From assembly GCA_020403045.1 (NCBI GenBank), contig JADBYK010000012.1:26436-90435 (forward strand): DNA of 64,000 nucleotides, read 5' to 3'. The stretch is from Cytophagales bacterium (lineage in GTDB: Bacteria > Bacteroidota > Bacteroidia > Cytophagales > Cyclobacteriaceae). Made by a program: the position numbers and the translations under genes. Under the pieces are notes generated by a model that searched no databases, was not told where the DNA came from, and saw nothing but the letters and a program-made list of their open reading frames with translations. Below are positions 1 through 9,584 of the stretch, piece after piece (the first letter of the stretch is position 1; every line of letters starts with the position of its first letter).

Positions 1-762
1 ATTGAAGCCACCTACAATCAATCGTTTCAAATACAATTCATTGGCGATGCGCAGGTACAGCGTCATATCAAGTGAATTATGATGTGTCTTAAAAGGTTTT
101 GCGGCAGCTCCCCCATACAGAGGCTGAAGAATCGGTGTCTCAACTTCCAGGTATCCTTTTCCGGTTAGGTAGCTACGCATGGAGTTGACCAATTGAGTAC
201 GCTTCACAAACGCATCCCGAACTTTAGGGTTGACAGTCAAGTCAACATAGCGCATACGATAGCGCTGTTCAGGATCGGTAAATGCATCGTGTAAAATGGT
301 GTTCCCTTGGTCGTCTTGCGTTTCTTTCACAATCGGTAGGGGTCGCAATGCTTTTGCCAACACCTTAAAGCTAGTCACGTGAATAGAAACTTCTCCGGTT
401 TGAGTCGTAAAAACAAATCCGTTAACGCCAATGATGTCACCGATGTCTAGCAATTTTTTAAAAACGATATTGTAAAGTGTTTTATCGTCTGTAGGGCAAA
501 TATCGTCTCGCCTGAAATAGATCTGAATACGACCCGCTTCATCCTGTAATTCTGCAAATGAGGCATTGCCCATCACTCTGCGTGTCATGATGCGACCAGC
601 AATGGAAACATTCTTGTATTCCCTTTGCGGATAATTAGCATGAATTTCTTCTGACGTGATATTCACCTCAAATAACTCCGCGGGATAGGGATTAATTCCG
701 AGTTTGTTCAACTCATCCATACTTTGCCTACGGATGATTTCTTGTTCGCTTAACTGCATCAT
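1..762 (-). CDS. lysS: Lysyl-tRNA synthetase, class II (5' part only)
   Basis: Charges tRNA-Lys with lysine in the cytoplasm. The minus strand reads from ATG at 762 as [20 protein letters not shown], continues through an OB-fold anticodon-binding domain ([20 protein letters not shown], then [14 protein letters not shown]) and enters the class II catalytic core with the motif 2 lead-in [13 protein letters not shown], where the window stops. About 254 of roughly 500 usual residues are present; the C-terminal half lies outside. Two ATGs stand in tandem, at 762 and 759, and either could start the protein. The gene follows proline dehydrogenase by 24 bases on the same strand, so the two may share a transcript. 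Confidence 0.95.
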   Translation of the reverse strand, partial: MMQLSEQEIIRRQSMDELNKLGINPYPAELFEVNITSEEIHANYPQREYKNVSIAGRIMTRRVMGNASFAELQDEAGRIQIYFRRDDICPTDDKTLYNIVFKKLLDIGDIIGVNGFVFTTQTGEVSIHVTSFKVLAKALRPLPIVKETQDDQGNTILHDAFTDPEQRYRMRYVDLTVNPKVRDAFVKRTQLVNSMRSYLTGKGYLEVETPILQPLYGGAAAKPFKTHHNSLDMTLYLRIANELYLKRLIVGGFN

Positions 763-786
763 AATTTCTTGATCTTATTGACTAAC

Positions 787-1965
787 CTATCCTCTTCTGC
801 GCTTCAATTCCTTTCTGATGAGCCCCAGCTCTCGACTACTTTGCCCCGCTACAGAGGTATTTTCCGCGGCTCTTCTCAGAAGATAAGGCATCACGGATTC
901 AACCGGCCCGTAGGGAACATACTTCGCCACGTTGTAACCAGCCTTTGCCAGGTTAAAGGAAATATTGTCGCTCATTCCCAACAGCTGAGCAAACCACACG
1001 CGTTGGTCGTTCGCCTTCATTCCATGTTTGTGCATGAGCACGGTCAAATACTGATTGCTGTATTCGTTATGCGAGCCACACAAAACGGAAACGCGCTGTT
1101 TGTTGTCTACACAGAATGCCAATCCTTGATTAAAGGCATCATCGGTTGCTTGTTTTGATGGATGAATCGGGTTCGGATATCCCAGGTTGGCTGCCCGTTC
1201 TGCTTCCTTCTCCATGTAGGCACCACGAACCATTTTAACTCCTAAGAAGTAATTATGCATGGCTGCAACGTGAAAAGCGTTGCGCAGATTACCCAGCATG
1301 TCTGACCTATACATTTGAAAGGTGTTGAAGACAATCGCTTTTTGCTGATTATACTTCTTCATCATTTCATAGGCTATTTCATCAATGGGGTTTTGAATCC
1401 AACTGTCTTCCGCGTCAATCAAAACCGGCACTTGAGTTTCAAAAGCACGCTGGCAGATTTGTTCCACCCTTATTTTCACTCGGTCAAAAGCAGCCGTCTC
1501 TTCTGCTGTGAGGACCGACTTTGCTTGCACTTTTTCTAGTATTTCAGAAGAGCCAAGGCCTGTTGTTTTAAACACGCAAAACGGAACGGACCGACTCTTC
1601 TTGGCTTCGTCAAACGTGGATAATATCTCGCGGGTCGTCTGGTCAAAACTGGCTTCATCGTGTTTGCCCTCTACGGAGTAGTCAAGGATAGTACCCACTT
1701 TGTATTGTGCCAATTTGTCAATCGTTTTTTCACTTTCCTCGGCTGTTTCTCCTCCACAAAAGTGCTCAAAAACCGTAATCCGAATTAGATTCTTAACCGG
1801 TAGACCAACGGCCAAGCTGAACTTCACTAAAGAAGTAGCTAAACCGGATATCATTGGGTGATTGACCAATGAAAAAATGAGATTGGCTTTCTTCAATTCC
1901 CGATCACTTTTGTAAGAAAAAGCAACCTCAGTATTGTCGAATTGAATAGTTGGGATAGTTTCCAT
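787..1965 (-). CDS. Proline dehydrogenase (single-domain PRODH)
   Basis: An FAD enzyme that oxidises L-proline to 1-pyrroline-5-carboxylate, the first step of proline catabolism. It is the stand-alone form of about 392 residues, not the bifunctional PutA. Family hallmarks seen are the barrel strand LGVKMVRGAYMEKEAERA, the segment RVSVLCGSHNEYSN, and the C-terminal YVPYGPVESVMPYLLRRAAE, where the paired arginines bind the substrate carboxylate in this family. I chose ATG at 1965; an in-frame TTG two codons upstream is also possible. A TATATTTG box (minus strand, 1987-1980) matches the Bacteroidota -7 element, but I see no good -33 partner. lysS lies directly downstream. Confidence 0.92.
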   Translation of the reverse strand: METIPTIQFDNTEVAFSYKSDRELKKANLIFSLVNHPMISGLATSLVKFSLAVGLPVKNLIRITVFEHFCGGETAEESEKTIDKLAQYKVGTILDYSVEGKHDEASFDQTTREILSTFDEAKKSRSVPFCVFKTTGLGSSEILEKVQAKSVLTAEETAAFDRVKIRVEQICQRAFETQVPVLIDAEDSWIQNPIDEIAYEMMKKYNQQKAIVFNTFQMYRSDMLGNLRNAFHVAAMHNYFLGVKMVRGAYMEKEAERAANLGYPNPIHPSKQATDDAFNQGLAFCVDNKQRVSVLCGSHNEYSNQYLTVLMHKHGMKANDQRVWFAQLLGMSDNISFNLAKAGYNVAKYVPYGPVESVMPYLLRRAAENTSVAGQSSRELGLIRKELKRRRG

Positions 1966-2063
1966 GAGCAATTTGGCTACAAATATAAGAGGGATGAAGA
2001 TTTCTAGGGATTAAATCATTCGAAAGGAGATATTTCGCCTATTTTTAAGCTCGAATAGTAGCC

Positions 2064-3098
2064 ATGTCAACAGCCCATATTTTATTCAATAGAGACGCCA
2101 GCGTACTTGTTTCCAATTTTCTGAGAGAACAGCCCTTTACTCAATTGGGGGTTGTTGTCGACAACAATACGAAATCCCATTGCTATTCTCAGGTGAAAGA
2201 TGCACTTCCAACCCATTCATTGGTGGAAGTCAATGCGGGGGAAGAATCGAAAAATCTGGAGACCTGCACACAAATCTGGCAGCAATTAACCCACCTCAAT
2301 TTTGATAGGCATTCGTTACTTCTTGTTATTGGAGGGGGAGTATTGGGCGATATGGCCGGATTTTGTGCCGCCACATACAAGAGGGGAGTCAACTTCGCAT
2401 TGGTGCCAACAACACTGCTGGCACAAGTAGATGCAAGTGTAGGCGGTAAACTGGGCATTGATTTTCTCCACTTTAAAAATCAAATCGGGGTTTTTCAGGA
2501 GCCCGTGGCTACGCTGATAAGTTCTTCTTTCTTAAAAACTTTGCCTGAACGTGAGCTTCGTTCTGGGTTTGCCGAAGTGATTAAACACTGCATTATAGCA
2601 GACAAAGAAATGTGGGATCACATCGCAAGAAAATCATTGATAGAACAGGATTGGGATCAGCTGATTGCCCATTCTGTAAACATCAAGAAAAAGATCACCG
2701 AAGAGGATCCCCGCGAACAAGGGCTACGGAAAATACTGAACTTTGGGCACACGATCGGCCATGCCCTGGAAACCCACTATTTAGCAATGGACATGCGCAT
2801 CTTTCATGGGGAAGCTATTGCGATGGGGATGATAATGGAGGGCTTCATCGCTTTCGAGAAGGGCTTACTTTCAGAAGTCGAGTTAACATCGATCTGCCGT
2901 TTCATAAGCAGCATTTTTACCATGACTAAACAGCCCTTCAACTACACTCAGGTAGTTGGACTGATGACGCAAGACAAGAAAAATAAAGGGGACAAAATTC
3001 TAATGGCACTACCAAATGGGCTTGGACAAGCGGTCTGGGATCAAGAAGTGAGTGCTGCAGAAATAAGGGATGCATTTAAGCACTATGAAAGCCTTTGA
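2064..3098 (+). CDS. aroB: 3-dehydroquinate synthase
   Basis: Converts DAHP to 3-dehydroquinate, the second step of the shikimate pathway, in the cytoplasm using NAD and a divalent metal. The 344-residue length is normal. Seen are the nucleotide-binding GGGVLGDMAGF (residues 90-100), PTTLLAQVDASVGGK (about 115-129), and NFGHTIGHALE, which carries metal-ligand histidines. The start is ATG at 2064, divergent from proline dehydrogenase. aroA, a later enzyme of the same pathway, lies 260 bases downstream on the same strand, with a small gene of opposite orientation between them. Confidence 0.96.
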   Translation: MSTAHILFNRDASVLVSNFLREQPFTQLGVVVDNNTKSHCYSQVKDALPTHSLVEVNAGEESKNLETCTQIWQQLTHLNFDRHSLLLVIGGGVLGDMAGFCAATYKRGVNFALVPTTLLAQVDASVGGKLGIDFLHFKNQIGVFQEPVATLISSSFLKTLPERELRSGFAEVIKHCIIADKEMWDHIARKSLIEQDWDQLIAHSVNIKKKITEEDPREQGLRKILNFGHTIGHALETHYLAMDMRIFHGEAIAMGMIMEGFIAFEKGLLSEVELTSICRFISSIFTMTKQPFNYTQVVGLMTQDKKNKGDKILMALPNGLGQAVWDQEVSAAEIRDAFKHYESL

Positions 3099-3106
3099 TA
3101 CAAATC

Positions 3107-3295
3107 TTAAACGTAATGTACGTCTGAGTCGTCTTTCTTTTTATCCTCGTTATTAAACACGTTCTTAATGTCGTTAGCAGCCCTAGACACAAACTCTTTT
3201 GTTTTCCTTTTACGGTCACCCGTTAAAAGCCATGCAGCCAACAACGCACCACCTGCTACCCCCAAACCAATTGCTATCTTCTTTGATGTATTCAT
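3107..3295 (-). CDS. Small YtxH-like membrane protein
   Basis: A 62-residue protein with one N-terminal hydrophobic segment (IAIGLGVAGGALLAAWLLTG, residues 8-27) followed by a strongly charged lysine- and aspartate-rich tail. This layout resembles YtxH/general-stress small membrane proteins, but the match is by shape rather than by a diagnostic motif. It begins with ATG at 3295 and is convergent with aroB, ending 8 bases from the aroB stop. The function is unknown. Confidence 0.7.
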   Translation of the reverse strand: MNTSKKIAIGLGVAGGALLAAWLLTGDRKRKTKEFVSRAANDIKNVFNNEDKKKDDSDVHYV

Positions 3296-3359
3296 AAAAG
3301 CTTTAACTGATTATAAAATTAATTTGTTTCACCTGATTTAAAAAAAGCACATTAAATTT

Positions 3360-4622
3360 TTGTTTCACAATTCTAAAACGAAAGATTACTTGACTTCTTA
3401 TATCTCCATTAAAGCAAATTCTATAGTTCGAGGAACAATTAGCGAGTTATCCTCTTCCAAAAGCATTAGTAACAGGGCACTGTTACTACAGGCGTTGAGC
3501 AATAATCAATCGGTTGTTAGTAACCTGTCGGTAGCACGAGATACCCAACTAATGGAAAGGTTAGTCTCCAGCATGGAGTCTGTAATCGATGTGCTGGACG
3601 CTGGCACAACAATGCGATTTCTCACCGCGTATTTTGCCCTATCCGGAAAAAACAAAATAATGACGGGAACAGATCGAATGAAGGAAAGGCCAATAGCATT
3701 ATTGGTGGATGCCTTACGGAACATTGGAGCTTCGATCAACTATTTGGAAAAGCAAGGGTTTCCACCCATTGAAACAAAGGGCTTCAATGGCCAACTAGCC
3801 GACCAATTACAAATACCTGGCAATGTGAGTAGTCAATACATCTCTGCACTAATGATGGTAGCACCTATTCTCCCAAAAGGGTTGACAATTCTTTTACATG
3901 GAAAAATCGGCAGCATACCCTATATTCAAATGACTGCTGAACTGATGAAACAGTTTGGGGTAGAACCTTTTTTGGAACTTAACAAAGGGCTCATCAAGAT
4001 TCAACATTCAAAATTCAAAAAAGCTGATATAACAGTGGAGGCTGACTGGTCATCGGCCAGCTATTGGTTTGCTTTTGTCGCATTGGCGAAACAGGCTGAA
4101 CTAACACTTCCGAAGGTGTCTGAAAAGTCCTTGCAGGGCGATAGGGTGATCGTTGATATTATGGATCAGCTAGGCGTTAAAACTCTTTTCACGAACGGGA
4201 ATGCAGTGCTTTCTAAAAAAGAGGCAACCAAAAACTTAATCTGGGATTTTAAAGATTGCCCAGATCTGGCACAAACCGTACTACCCGTCTGTGCGGCCAA
4301 AGGAATTTCAGGGAATTTTACAGGGTTAGAGAGCCTCCGGATAAAGGAAACAGACCGTATCACAGCTCTACAAAACGAGCTACGTAAAATTGGAGCTGTA
4401 CTCAGCGAAACAGCAACTGGGAACTGGCAACTTGAAACGCGTAGTATCCCGACTCAGTCAATCACTATTCAAACTTATCACGACCATCGCATGGCCATGG
4501 GTTTTGCTCCGTTAGCAACGATCCAAGACTTGAAGATTGAATCACCCGAAGTTGTAAATAAATCATATCCCGGTTTTTGGCGAGATATGAATACAGTAGG
4601 TTTTGAAACAACTACGCTGTAA
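3360..4622 (+). CDS. aroA: 3-phosphoshikimate 1-carboxyvinyltransferase (EPSP synthase)
   Basis: Transfers enolpyruvate from PEP to shikimate-3-phosphate, the penultimate step to chorismate. Seen are the N-terminal SKSISNRALLLQAL (substrate and PEP contacts), DAGTTMRFLTAYFAL, GNVSSQYISALMM, RIKETDRI and YHDHRMAMGFAPLA, all in EPSP synthase order. The length of about 420 residues is normal for Bacteroidota. The start is uncertain: TTG at 3360 is the first start-like codon after the in-frame TAA at 3339, and no ATG precedes the conserved core. The 3' end overlaps the convergent metal-receptor gene by 11 bases. Confidence 0.93.
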   Translation: MFHNSKTKDYLTSYISIKANSIVRGTISELSSSKSISNRALLLQALSNNQSVVSNLSVARDTQLMERLVSSMESVIDVLDAGTTMRFLTAYFALSGKNKIMTGTDRMKERPIALLVDALRNIGASINYLEKQGFPPIETKGFNGQLADQLQIPGNVSSQYISALMMVAPILPKGLTILLHGKIGSIPYIQMTAELMKQFGVEPFLELNKGLIKIQHSKFKKADITVEADWSSASYWFAFVALAKQAELTLPKVSEKSLQGDRVIVDIMDQLGVKTLFTNGNAVLSKKEATKNLIWDFKDCPDLAQTVLPVCAAKGISGNFTGLESLRIKETDRITALQNELRKIGAVLSETATGNWQLETRSIPTQSITIQTYHDHRMAMGFAPLATIQDLKIESPEVVNKSYPGFWRDMNTVGFETTTL

Positions 4623-5379
4623 GGGAGGCAAAATAATCAGGGGCTAGCAACATTCTACTTCCATACCAGGAAAATAATTCTCCGTCCACGAAAGTGACTT
4701 CCGAATTTGGAACAACCACCTTTAACTCGTGGACATGCTTTTGCTTAAACGGATACGGCTCTGAGGAAAGGTAAATTAGTTCTGGCTGCATTTGCTGAAG
4801 TTGAGCTTCAGAAAGGGTCGGATATCTTGCTTCTTCCACTACGTTCACTAATCCGATCTTTGAAAGCATGCTATCGATAAATGTGCCTTTACCTGCCGCC
4901 ATCCACGGTTGGCGCCAAATAAGGTATAGAACACGTGTGGACTTTTTTTGTGGCAACCTTTCAAACCTTGCCTCAATCTCAATTCGGAGCGAGGCCGCTT
5001 GCTGTTCTTTGTCAGTCAAAGCACCAACTGCTGCAATCATTTGAAGAGCCTCGTTGTAGCTCGAGACATCGCTCATCCAAACCGGATACTTTGCCTGAAG
5101 TTCAGATATACCAGCCAGGTAATTTTCCTCTTTGTTCCCAATAATCAAATCAGGCCTAAGGCGATCGATTATATCGAATCTGAAGTTCTTGGTGCCCCCA
5201 ATCTTTGGCAATCTCTTAACCCACTCTCGCGGATGGGCACAAAACTTCGTAATGCCTACCACACGATCAGAAAGACCCAGATAAAACAAAAGTTCCGTCT
5301 GAGACGGAACTAATGATATGATCCGTTTTGGTGGATAAACCACTTCGACTTTGCGAAGTAAATGGTCGATAAAAACCAT
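4612..5379 (-). CDS. BtuF/FecB-type helical-backbone metal receptor
   Basis: A class III substrate-binding protein fold used for vitamin B12, haem or siderophore-iron capture. Seen are the typical opening RIISLVPSQTELLFYLGL, the strand VVGITKFCAHPREWV, and RPDLIIGNKEENY. At 255 residues it is complete, but it starts MVFIDHLLRKVEVVYPPKR with no signal peptide or lipobox, which is odd for a periplasmic receptor. FecCD-type permease and ATPase genes lie 29 kb away at 34305-36253 and could be partners. The gene is convergent with aroA and overlaps its end. Confidence 0.8.
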   Translation of the reverse strand: MVFIDHLLRKVEVVYPPKRIISLVPSQTELLFYLGLSDRVVGITKFCAHPREWVKRLPKIGGTKNFRFDIIDRLRPDLIIGNKEENYLAGISELQAKYPVWMSDVSSYNEALQMIAAVGALTDKEQQAASLRIEIEARFERLPQKKSTRVLYLIWRQPWMAAGKGTFIDSMLSKIGLVNVVEEARYPTLSEAQLQQMQPELIYLSSEPYPFKQKHVHELKVVVPNSEVTFVDGELFSWYGSRMLLAPDYFASLTA

Positions 5380-5495
5380 ACCTAATCTCTTACAACAAAA
5401 TCGCGATACTACTTAATTGACTAGCCACTTTTAGGGTCGAAGCAGTTACAGAAACCTGATTCAACTCAAACTTAAGTTTTTCATCTAACACTTTC

Positions 5496-5538
5496 AACCC
5501 AGATTTTGCAATAGAATTTCTATTGCATAATCTGGGTT
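5496..5538. repeat. Long near-perfect palindrome (REP/MITE-like hairpin)
   Basis: Left arm AACCCAGATTTTGCAATAG (5496-5514) and right arm CTATTGCATAATCTGGGTT (5520-5538) match at 18 of 19 positions around a 5-base loop. A CTTTCAA/TTGAAAAG pair extends the stem past a bulge. No T-run follows on either strand, so it is not a standard terminator. It sits in the 301-base gap (5380-5680) between the M42 peptidase stop and the metal-receptor start. The only other structure I see in that gap is a weak, AT-rich stem at 5645-5662 after the peptidase stop. Confidence 0.75.
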
Positions 5539-5680
5539 AATGATTGAAAAGTAGACTCCACCAGAAAACCAGAGGGTCTCAGTTGTTTAGATACAATAGA
5601 GTGTAAGACTTTTTTGTCCGAATCAATAAAAGGCTGGACTTCCCTTTTCACAAAGGTGAAAAAAGTAAAAAAACGTCTTT

Positions 5681-6751
5681 TTACCGAATATACCGGTAGT
5701 CAAAATTGGGCTTTATTTGTAGTAGTACCTCATAGATAAGGTTGATTACGTTCTCCACATCATCTTTGTGCACGGTCTCTACTGTGGTGTGCATGTATTT
5801 GAGCGGAAGCGAAATGAGCGCTGAGGCAACTCCTTCAGCAGAATACGCAAATGAATCTGTGTCTGTGCCTGTAGACCTCGACACTGCCTGGCGCTGAAAT
5901 GCGATTTTCTTCTTTTCGGCAGTCTGGGTAATCATCTTAAGCACATTATTCTGGACGGCAGGGCCGATGCACACTACGGGACCTAAACCACACTTTAAAT
6001 TCCCACTCTCCTTTTTGTTATACATGGGCGATTGGGTATCGTGGGTAACATCTGTGCAGATGGCCAAATCTGGCTTTATTTTGCGCGAAATCATTTCAGC
6101 TCCCCGCAACCCAATCTCTTCTTGAACCGCATTCACTACATAAAGCCCAAAAGGGAGCTTTTTTTTGTTTTCACTCAACCTCCTGGTAACCTCTGCAATC
6201 ATAAATCCGCCCATCCGATTGTCCAGAGCGCGGCCAACCAGGTAGTTCTTATTGAGCTCCATTAAGTCCGCTTCAAAAGTGATGACAGTGCCCACATGGA
6301 TGCCCATTGACTCTACCTCCTTTTTATTGGCAGCGCCACAGTCGATGAAAATATTCTTCAAACTGGGGGCTTCTTCCTTTCCAGCATCACGGACATGAAT
6401 GGCTGGCCAGCCGAACACACCTTTCACAATTCCTTTTTCAGTATGAATATTCACCCTCATACTGGGCGCTATCTGATGATCTGAACCTCCATTTCTACGG
6501 ACGTAGATATAGCCATCATCTGTAATATAGTTTACAAACCAGCTGATCTCATCTGCATGCGCCTCGATCACTACTTTATAAGAAGCTTTCGGGTTGATAA
6601 TTCCCACTGCCGTGCCATAGACGTCAATCATATAGTCATTAGTATAGGGCTTAATGTAATTGAGCCAAATCTGCTGACCAGAAGACTCGAAGCCGGTGGG
6701 TGATGCGTTGTTCAGATACTCGTAAAGGAATTGTTTGCTTTTTTTGTCCAT
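5681..6751 (-). CDS. M42-family metallo-aminopeptidase
   Basis: A cytoplasmic di-metal aminopeptidase of the glutamyl-aminopeptidase/FrvX/TET type, expected to trim short peptides. The metal-site segments appear in order: VVIEAHADEISWFV (first histidine and aspartate), GRALDNRMGG (bridging aspartate), NAVQEEIGLRGAE (catalytic glutamate pair), CTDVTHDTQSP, and KYMHTTVETVHKDDVENV (last histidine). The length of 356 residues is normal. The start is ATG at 6751. A TAAATTTG box (minus strand, 6778-6771) fits the Bacteroidota -7 element about 20 bases before the start, with no clear -33. Confidence 0.92.
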   Translation of the reverse strand: MDKKSKQFLYEYLNNASPTGFESSGQQIWLNYIKPYTNDYMIDVYGTAVGIINPKASYKVVIEAHADEISWFVNYITDDGYIYVRRNGGSDHQIAPSMRVNIHTEKGIVKGVFGWPAIHVRDAGKEEAPSLKNIFIDCGAANKKEVESMGIHVGTVITFEADLMELNKNYLVGRALDNRMGGFMIAEVTRRLSENKKKLPFGLYVVNAVQEEIGLRGAEMISRKIKPDLAICTDVTHDTQSPMYNKKESGNLKCGLGPVVCIGPAVQNNVLKMITQTAEKKKIAFQRQAVSRSTGTDTDSFAYSAEGVASALISLPLKYMHTTVETVHKDDVENVINLIYEVLLQIKPNFDYRYIR

Positions 6752-6788
6752 GGTGAAAAATGATTTCGTTCAAATTTATCTTAATTTT

Positions 6789-7892
6789 TTAATAGTTAAC
6801 CCGATAACTCGTACTCCTTCCTCCGCCTGCTTCTTTCTCTAGCATTTTTGATTGTATCAAACTTTGTATATCACGCAGGGCGGTGTCAGGGGAGCTCTTG
6901 GTCATCTTCGCCCATTTGGAAGAGGTGAGCTTGCCATCAAAGCCGTCCATCAGTTTGTTGAGCATGGTGCGTTGGCGATCATTTAGGGCAACGGTGCGAT
7001 GCTTTTCCCAAAAGGTTGCTTTGCTCATCACGCTCGCCACATTCTCGGTAGAGGCAGAGAGGGCGCGACCGAAGCAATCAAGGAACCAGAGCAGCCAGCC
7101 CGTTATATCTACTGTGCCGCGTTGCGTTTTCTCCAGGCAATCGTAGTAGTCTTTGCGCTCTTGTTGTATCTGTGCCGACATGCTGTAGAAGCGCTGGCTG
7201 GTTTGGTCTGAACGCGAAAGTTGCATATCGGCTATGGCCCGGGCGATGCGGCCATTGCCATCATTGAACGGATGTATCGTGACGAACCACAGATGCGCGA
7301 TGGCTGCTTTCAGTATCGAATCTATTTCTTCTGAGCTGTTAAACCACTTCAAGAATTTTTTCATTTCACTCTCCAATCGGGCGGCTTCTGGTGCTTCAAA
7401 ATGTACACGCTCTTTGCCCATCGCGCCTGATACCACTTGCATGGGGTCGCCTTCGGCATTGCGCCAAGCGGCTACTTGTATTTTATGAAGGCCGCTTCGG
7501 CCCGCAGGGAATAATGAAGAGTGCCAACCAAACAATCGCTCCTTGCTAAGTGGCTTGTTGTGTTTTTGCGTAGCATCCAGCATCATCTCTACCACGCCAT
7601 CTACATCTCTGCTAGCTAAAACCAATCCATGCACTTTCATGCCCAGTTTGCGTGCTATTGATGAGCGCACTTGATCCATCGGCAACTTCTCGCCTTCTAT
7701 TTCGCTTGACTTCACGACATCTAATATCAAATTGCCCAGCGATGCCTCTGCCTGCAATTGAAAGCCCAATCCTTCTAGCTTGCCCAATAGCCGTCCTTGG
7801 CTGTGCCGCACGGTGGCCAGTGGATGCACGAGTTTCTCATGCTGCCAAGTAAAGTCAGGCCAAGTCTTTAATAGATGGATGTATTTAGGCAT
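6789..7892 (-). CDS. Fic-family protein with N-terminal DUF4172 and C-terminal winged helix
   Basis: Fic proteins usually transfer AMP from ATP to target proteins. The full motif HPFNDGNGR is present (residues 207-215). An N-terminal inhibitory motif of the S/T-xxx-E-G/N type is present as SSEIEG (62-67), which marks a self-inhibited class II Fic. Residues 1-80 match DUF4172, and the last 60 or so (DTALRDIQSLIQSKMLEKEA) look like a winged helix-turn-helix. The start is ATG at 7892. The upstream 100 bases carry repeated TCTCCGCA half-sites around a promoter, which suggests self-regulation through the winged helix. The target is unknown. Confidence 0.9.
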   Translation of the reverse strand: MPKYIHLLKTWPDFTWQHEKLVHPLATVRHSQGRLLGKLEGLGFQLQAEASLGNLILDVVKSSEIEGEKLPMDQVRSSIARKLGMKVHGLVLASRDVDGVVEMMLDATQKHNKPLSKERLFGWHSSLFPAGRSGLHKIQVAAWRNAEGDPMQVVSGAMGKERVHFEAPEAARLESEMKKFLKWFNSSEEIDSILKAAIAHLWFVTIHPFNDGNGRIARAIADMQLSRSDQTSQRFYSMSAQIQQERKDYYDCLEKTQRGTVDITGWLLWFLDCFGRALSASTENVASVMSKATFWEKHRTVALNDRQRTMLNKLMDGFDGKLTSSKWAKMTKSSPDTALRDIQSLIQSKMLEKEAGGGRSTSYRVNY

Positions 7893-7995
7893 TCTCCGCA
7901 GATTATGCGGTAAATATAGAGATTTGTGCGGAGTTTAGCAATATAATCTCCGCATGATATGCGGAGATTATGAGGATTATTCTCCGCATGATATT
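7893..7995 (-). promoter_or_regulatory. Fic promoter with repeated TCTCCGCA operator half-sites
   Basis: On the minus strand a TTG (7941-7939), 20-base spacer and TATATTTA (7918-7911) form a good Bacteroidota promoter 18 bases before the Fic start. Around it lie copies of TCTCCGCA or its complement. They are at 7893-7900 (paired with TGCGG at 7906-7910), TGCGGAG at 7927-7933 inside the spacer, a perfect inverted repeat AATCTCCGCAT/ATGCGGAGATT at 7945-7955 and 7959-7969, and TCTCCGCATGATAT at 7982-7995, which repeats 7947-7960 exactly. Operator sites on both sides of and inside a promoter suggest repression, probably by the Fic protein's own winged helix (inference). Confidence 0.65.
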
Positions 7996-9552
7996 TTAAA
8001 GCGGAATATTTCCGTGCTTCTTCTTGGGCAATACTGCCACTTTGTTCTCCAGCATTTGAAATGCCCTAATTAATTTCTCCCTGGTTTGGTCAGGGAATAT
8101 GACTTCATCTATATACCCCCGATGCGCAGCACGGTAAGGAGTAGCAAACTTGCTCGTGTACTCATCAACCTTTTCAGCAAGCTTGGCTTTCGGGTCTGCT
8201 GCTTCGGAAATCTCCTTTTTAAATATTATCTCTGCAGCACCCTGTGCTCCCATCACAGCAATTTCGGCAGTAGGCCAGGCATAGTTGATATCTGCCCCGA
8301 TGTGTTTTGAATTCATGACGTCATACGCACCACCATACGCTTTTCGCGTAATGACGGTGATGCGTGGAACAGTAGCTTCACTAAACGCATAGAGCAACTT
8401 AGCTCCATTCGTGATGATTGCATTCCATTCCTGATCTGTACCTGGAAGAAACCCGGGCACATCTTCCAGTACCAGCAAGGGGATATTGAAACTATCACAG
8501 AACCGAACAAACCGGGCCGCCTTTACACTGGAATCAATATCTAACACTCCGGCCAGGCAAGCAGGTTGATTGCCTACTATGCCAATACTTCTACCTGCCA
8601 ATCGAGCAAAACCGACAACAATATTCTCAGCGAAATTTTTGTGCACCTCCAAAAAAGAATCCGCATCTACAATGCCCGTGATGACCTCGCGCATGTCGTA
8701 GGGCTGATTGGGATTCTCAGGGATAATAGTATTTAACGAAGGTCTTTTTTCGTCTTTGCCAGCGTACGCCAACCGGGGAGCATCGTCTTCACAATTTTGT
8801 GGGATATAGCTGAAGAGTTGTTTGATTTGGTTCAAGCATTCTACCTCGTTGGCACAGGCAAAATGGGTAACCCCACTTTTGGTACTATGGGTACTTGCGC
8901 CCCCCAATTCTTCTGCAGTTACCGTTTCGTGGGTTACCGTCTTTACAACATTAGGCCCCGTGACAAACATGAATGAGGTCTTCTCCACCATAAAGATGAA
9001 ATCGGTCATAGCAGGTGAGTAAACGGCTCCGCCTGCGCAAGGACCCATGATAGCCGAAATCTGAGGTACTACTCCGGAGGCCATCACGTTTCGGTAAAAA
9101 ATATCAGCATAGCCGCCCAACGAAACCACCCCCTCTTGGATACGCGCGCCTCCTGAATCATTCAATCCAATAACAGGAGCACCATTTTTCATGGCCAGAT
9201 CCATCACCTTTACAATCTTCTCTGCATACGTCTCGGACAATGATCCGCCAAAAACAGTAAAATCCTGCGAAAAAATGTAGACCAGCCTTCCTCCAATGGT
9301 TCCATACCCTGTGACAACTCCATCGCCCAAGTAGTGTTCTTTATCCAAGCCAAAGTCCTTGCATCGGTGCATCACAAACTTCCCCAACTCCTCAAATGAC
9401 CCTTCGTCCAATAAAAGCATTACCCTTTCACGAGCTGATAGTTTCCCTCGGGAATGCTGCTGCTCAATTCGTTTTACGCCACCACCTAATAAAGCCTCCT
9501 CATTTTTACGCTTGAGCTCGCTGTTTTTTTCCACTAAGGATTTATTCGCCAT
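7996..9552 (-). CDS. Acyl-CoA carboxylase, carboxyltransferase (beta) subunit, propionyl-CoA type
   Basis: Transfers carboxyl from biotin to an acyl-CoA, most likely propionyl-CoA. At 518 residues it has the family's two crotonase-like halves. Seen are [20 protein letters not shown] near the start, [31 protein letters not shown], the C-terminal oxyanion region [18 protein letters not shown], and [19 protein letters not shown]. No alpha (biotin carboxylase) or biotin-carrier gene is adjacent. The start is ATG at 9552. A TTG-N20-TATATTTC promoter fits upstream, with its -7 inside a palindrome shared with the divergent phosphatase gene. Confidence 0.92.
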   Translation of the reverse strand: MANKSLVEKNSELKRKNEEALLGGGVKRIEQQHSRGKLSARERVMLLLDEGSFEELGKFVMHRCKDFGLDKEHYLGDGVVTGYGTIGGRLVYIFSQDFTVFGGSLSETYAEKIVKVMDLAMKNGAPVIGLNDSGGARIQEGVVSLGGYADIFYRNVMASGVVPQISAIMGPCAGGAVYSPAMTDFIFMVEKTSFMFVTGPNVVKTVTHETVTAEELGGASTHSTKSGVTHFACANEVECLNQIKQLFSYIPQNCEDDAPRLAYAGKDEKRPSLNTIIPENPNQPYDMREVITGIVDADSFLEVHKNFAENIVVGFARLAGRSIGIVGNQPACLAGVLDIDSSVKAARFVRFCDSFNIPLLVLEDVPGFLPGTDQEWNAIITNGAKLLYAFSEATVPRITVITRKAYGGAYDVMNSKHIGADINYAWPTAEIAVMGAQGAAEIIFKKEISEAADPKAKLAEKVDEYTSKFATPYRAAHRGYIDEVIFPDQTREKLIRAFQMLENKVAVLPKKKHGNIPL

Positions 9553-9584
9553 TTTAAGGAAGTTTTGATTTTCTGTAAACCTCC

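Noticed and set aside
5645..5662. TTTTCAC/GTGAAAA stem after the M42 peptidase as a terminator
   Set aside because: The stem is short and AT-rich and lacks a proper T-run on the minus strand after it; kept only as a remark.
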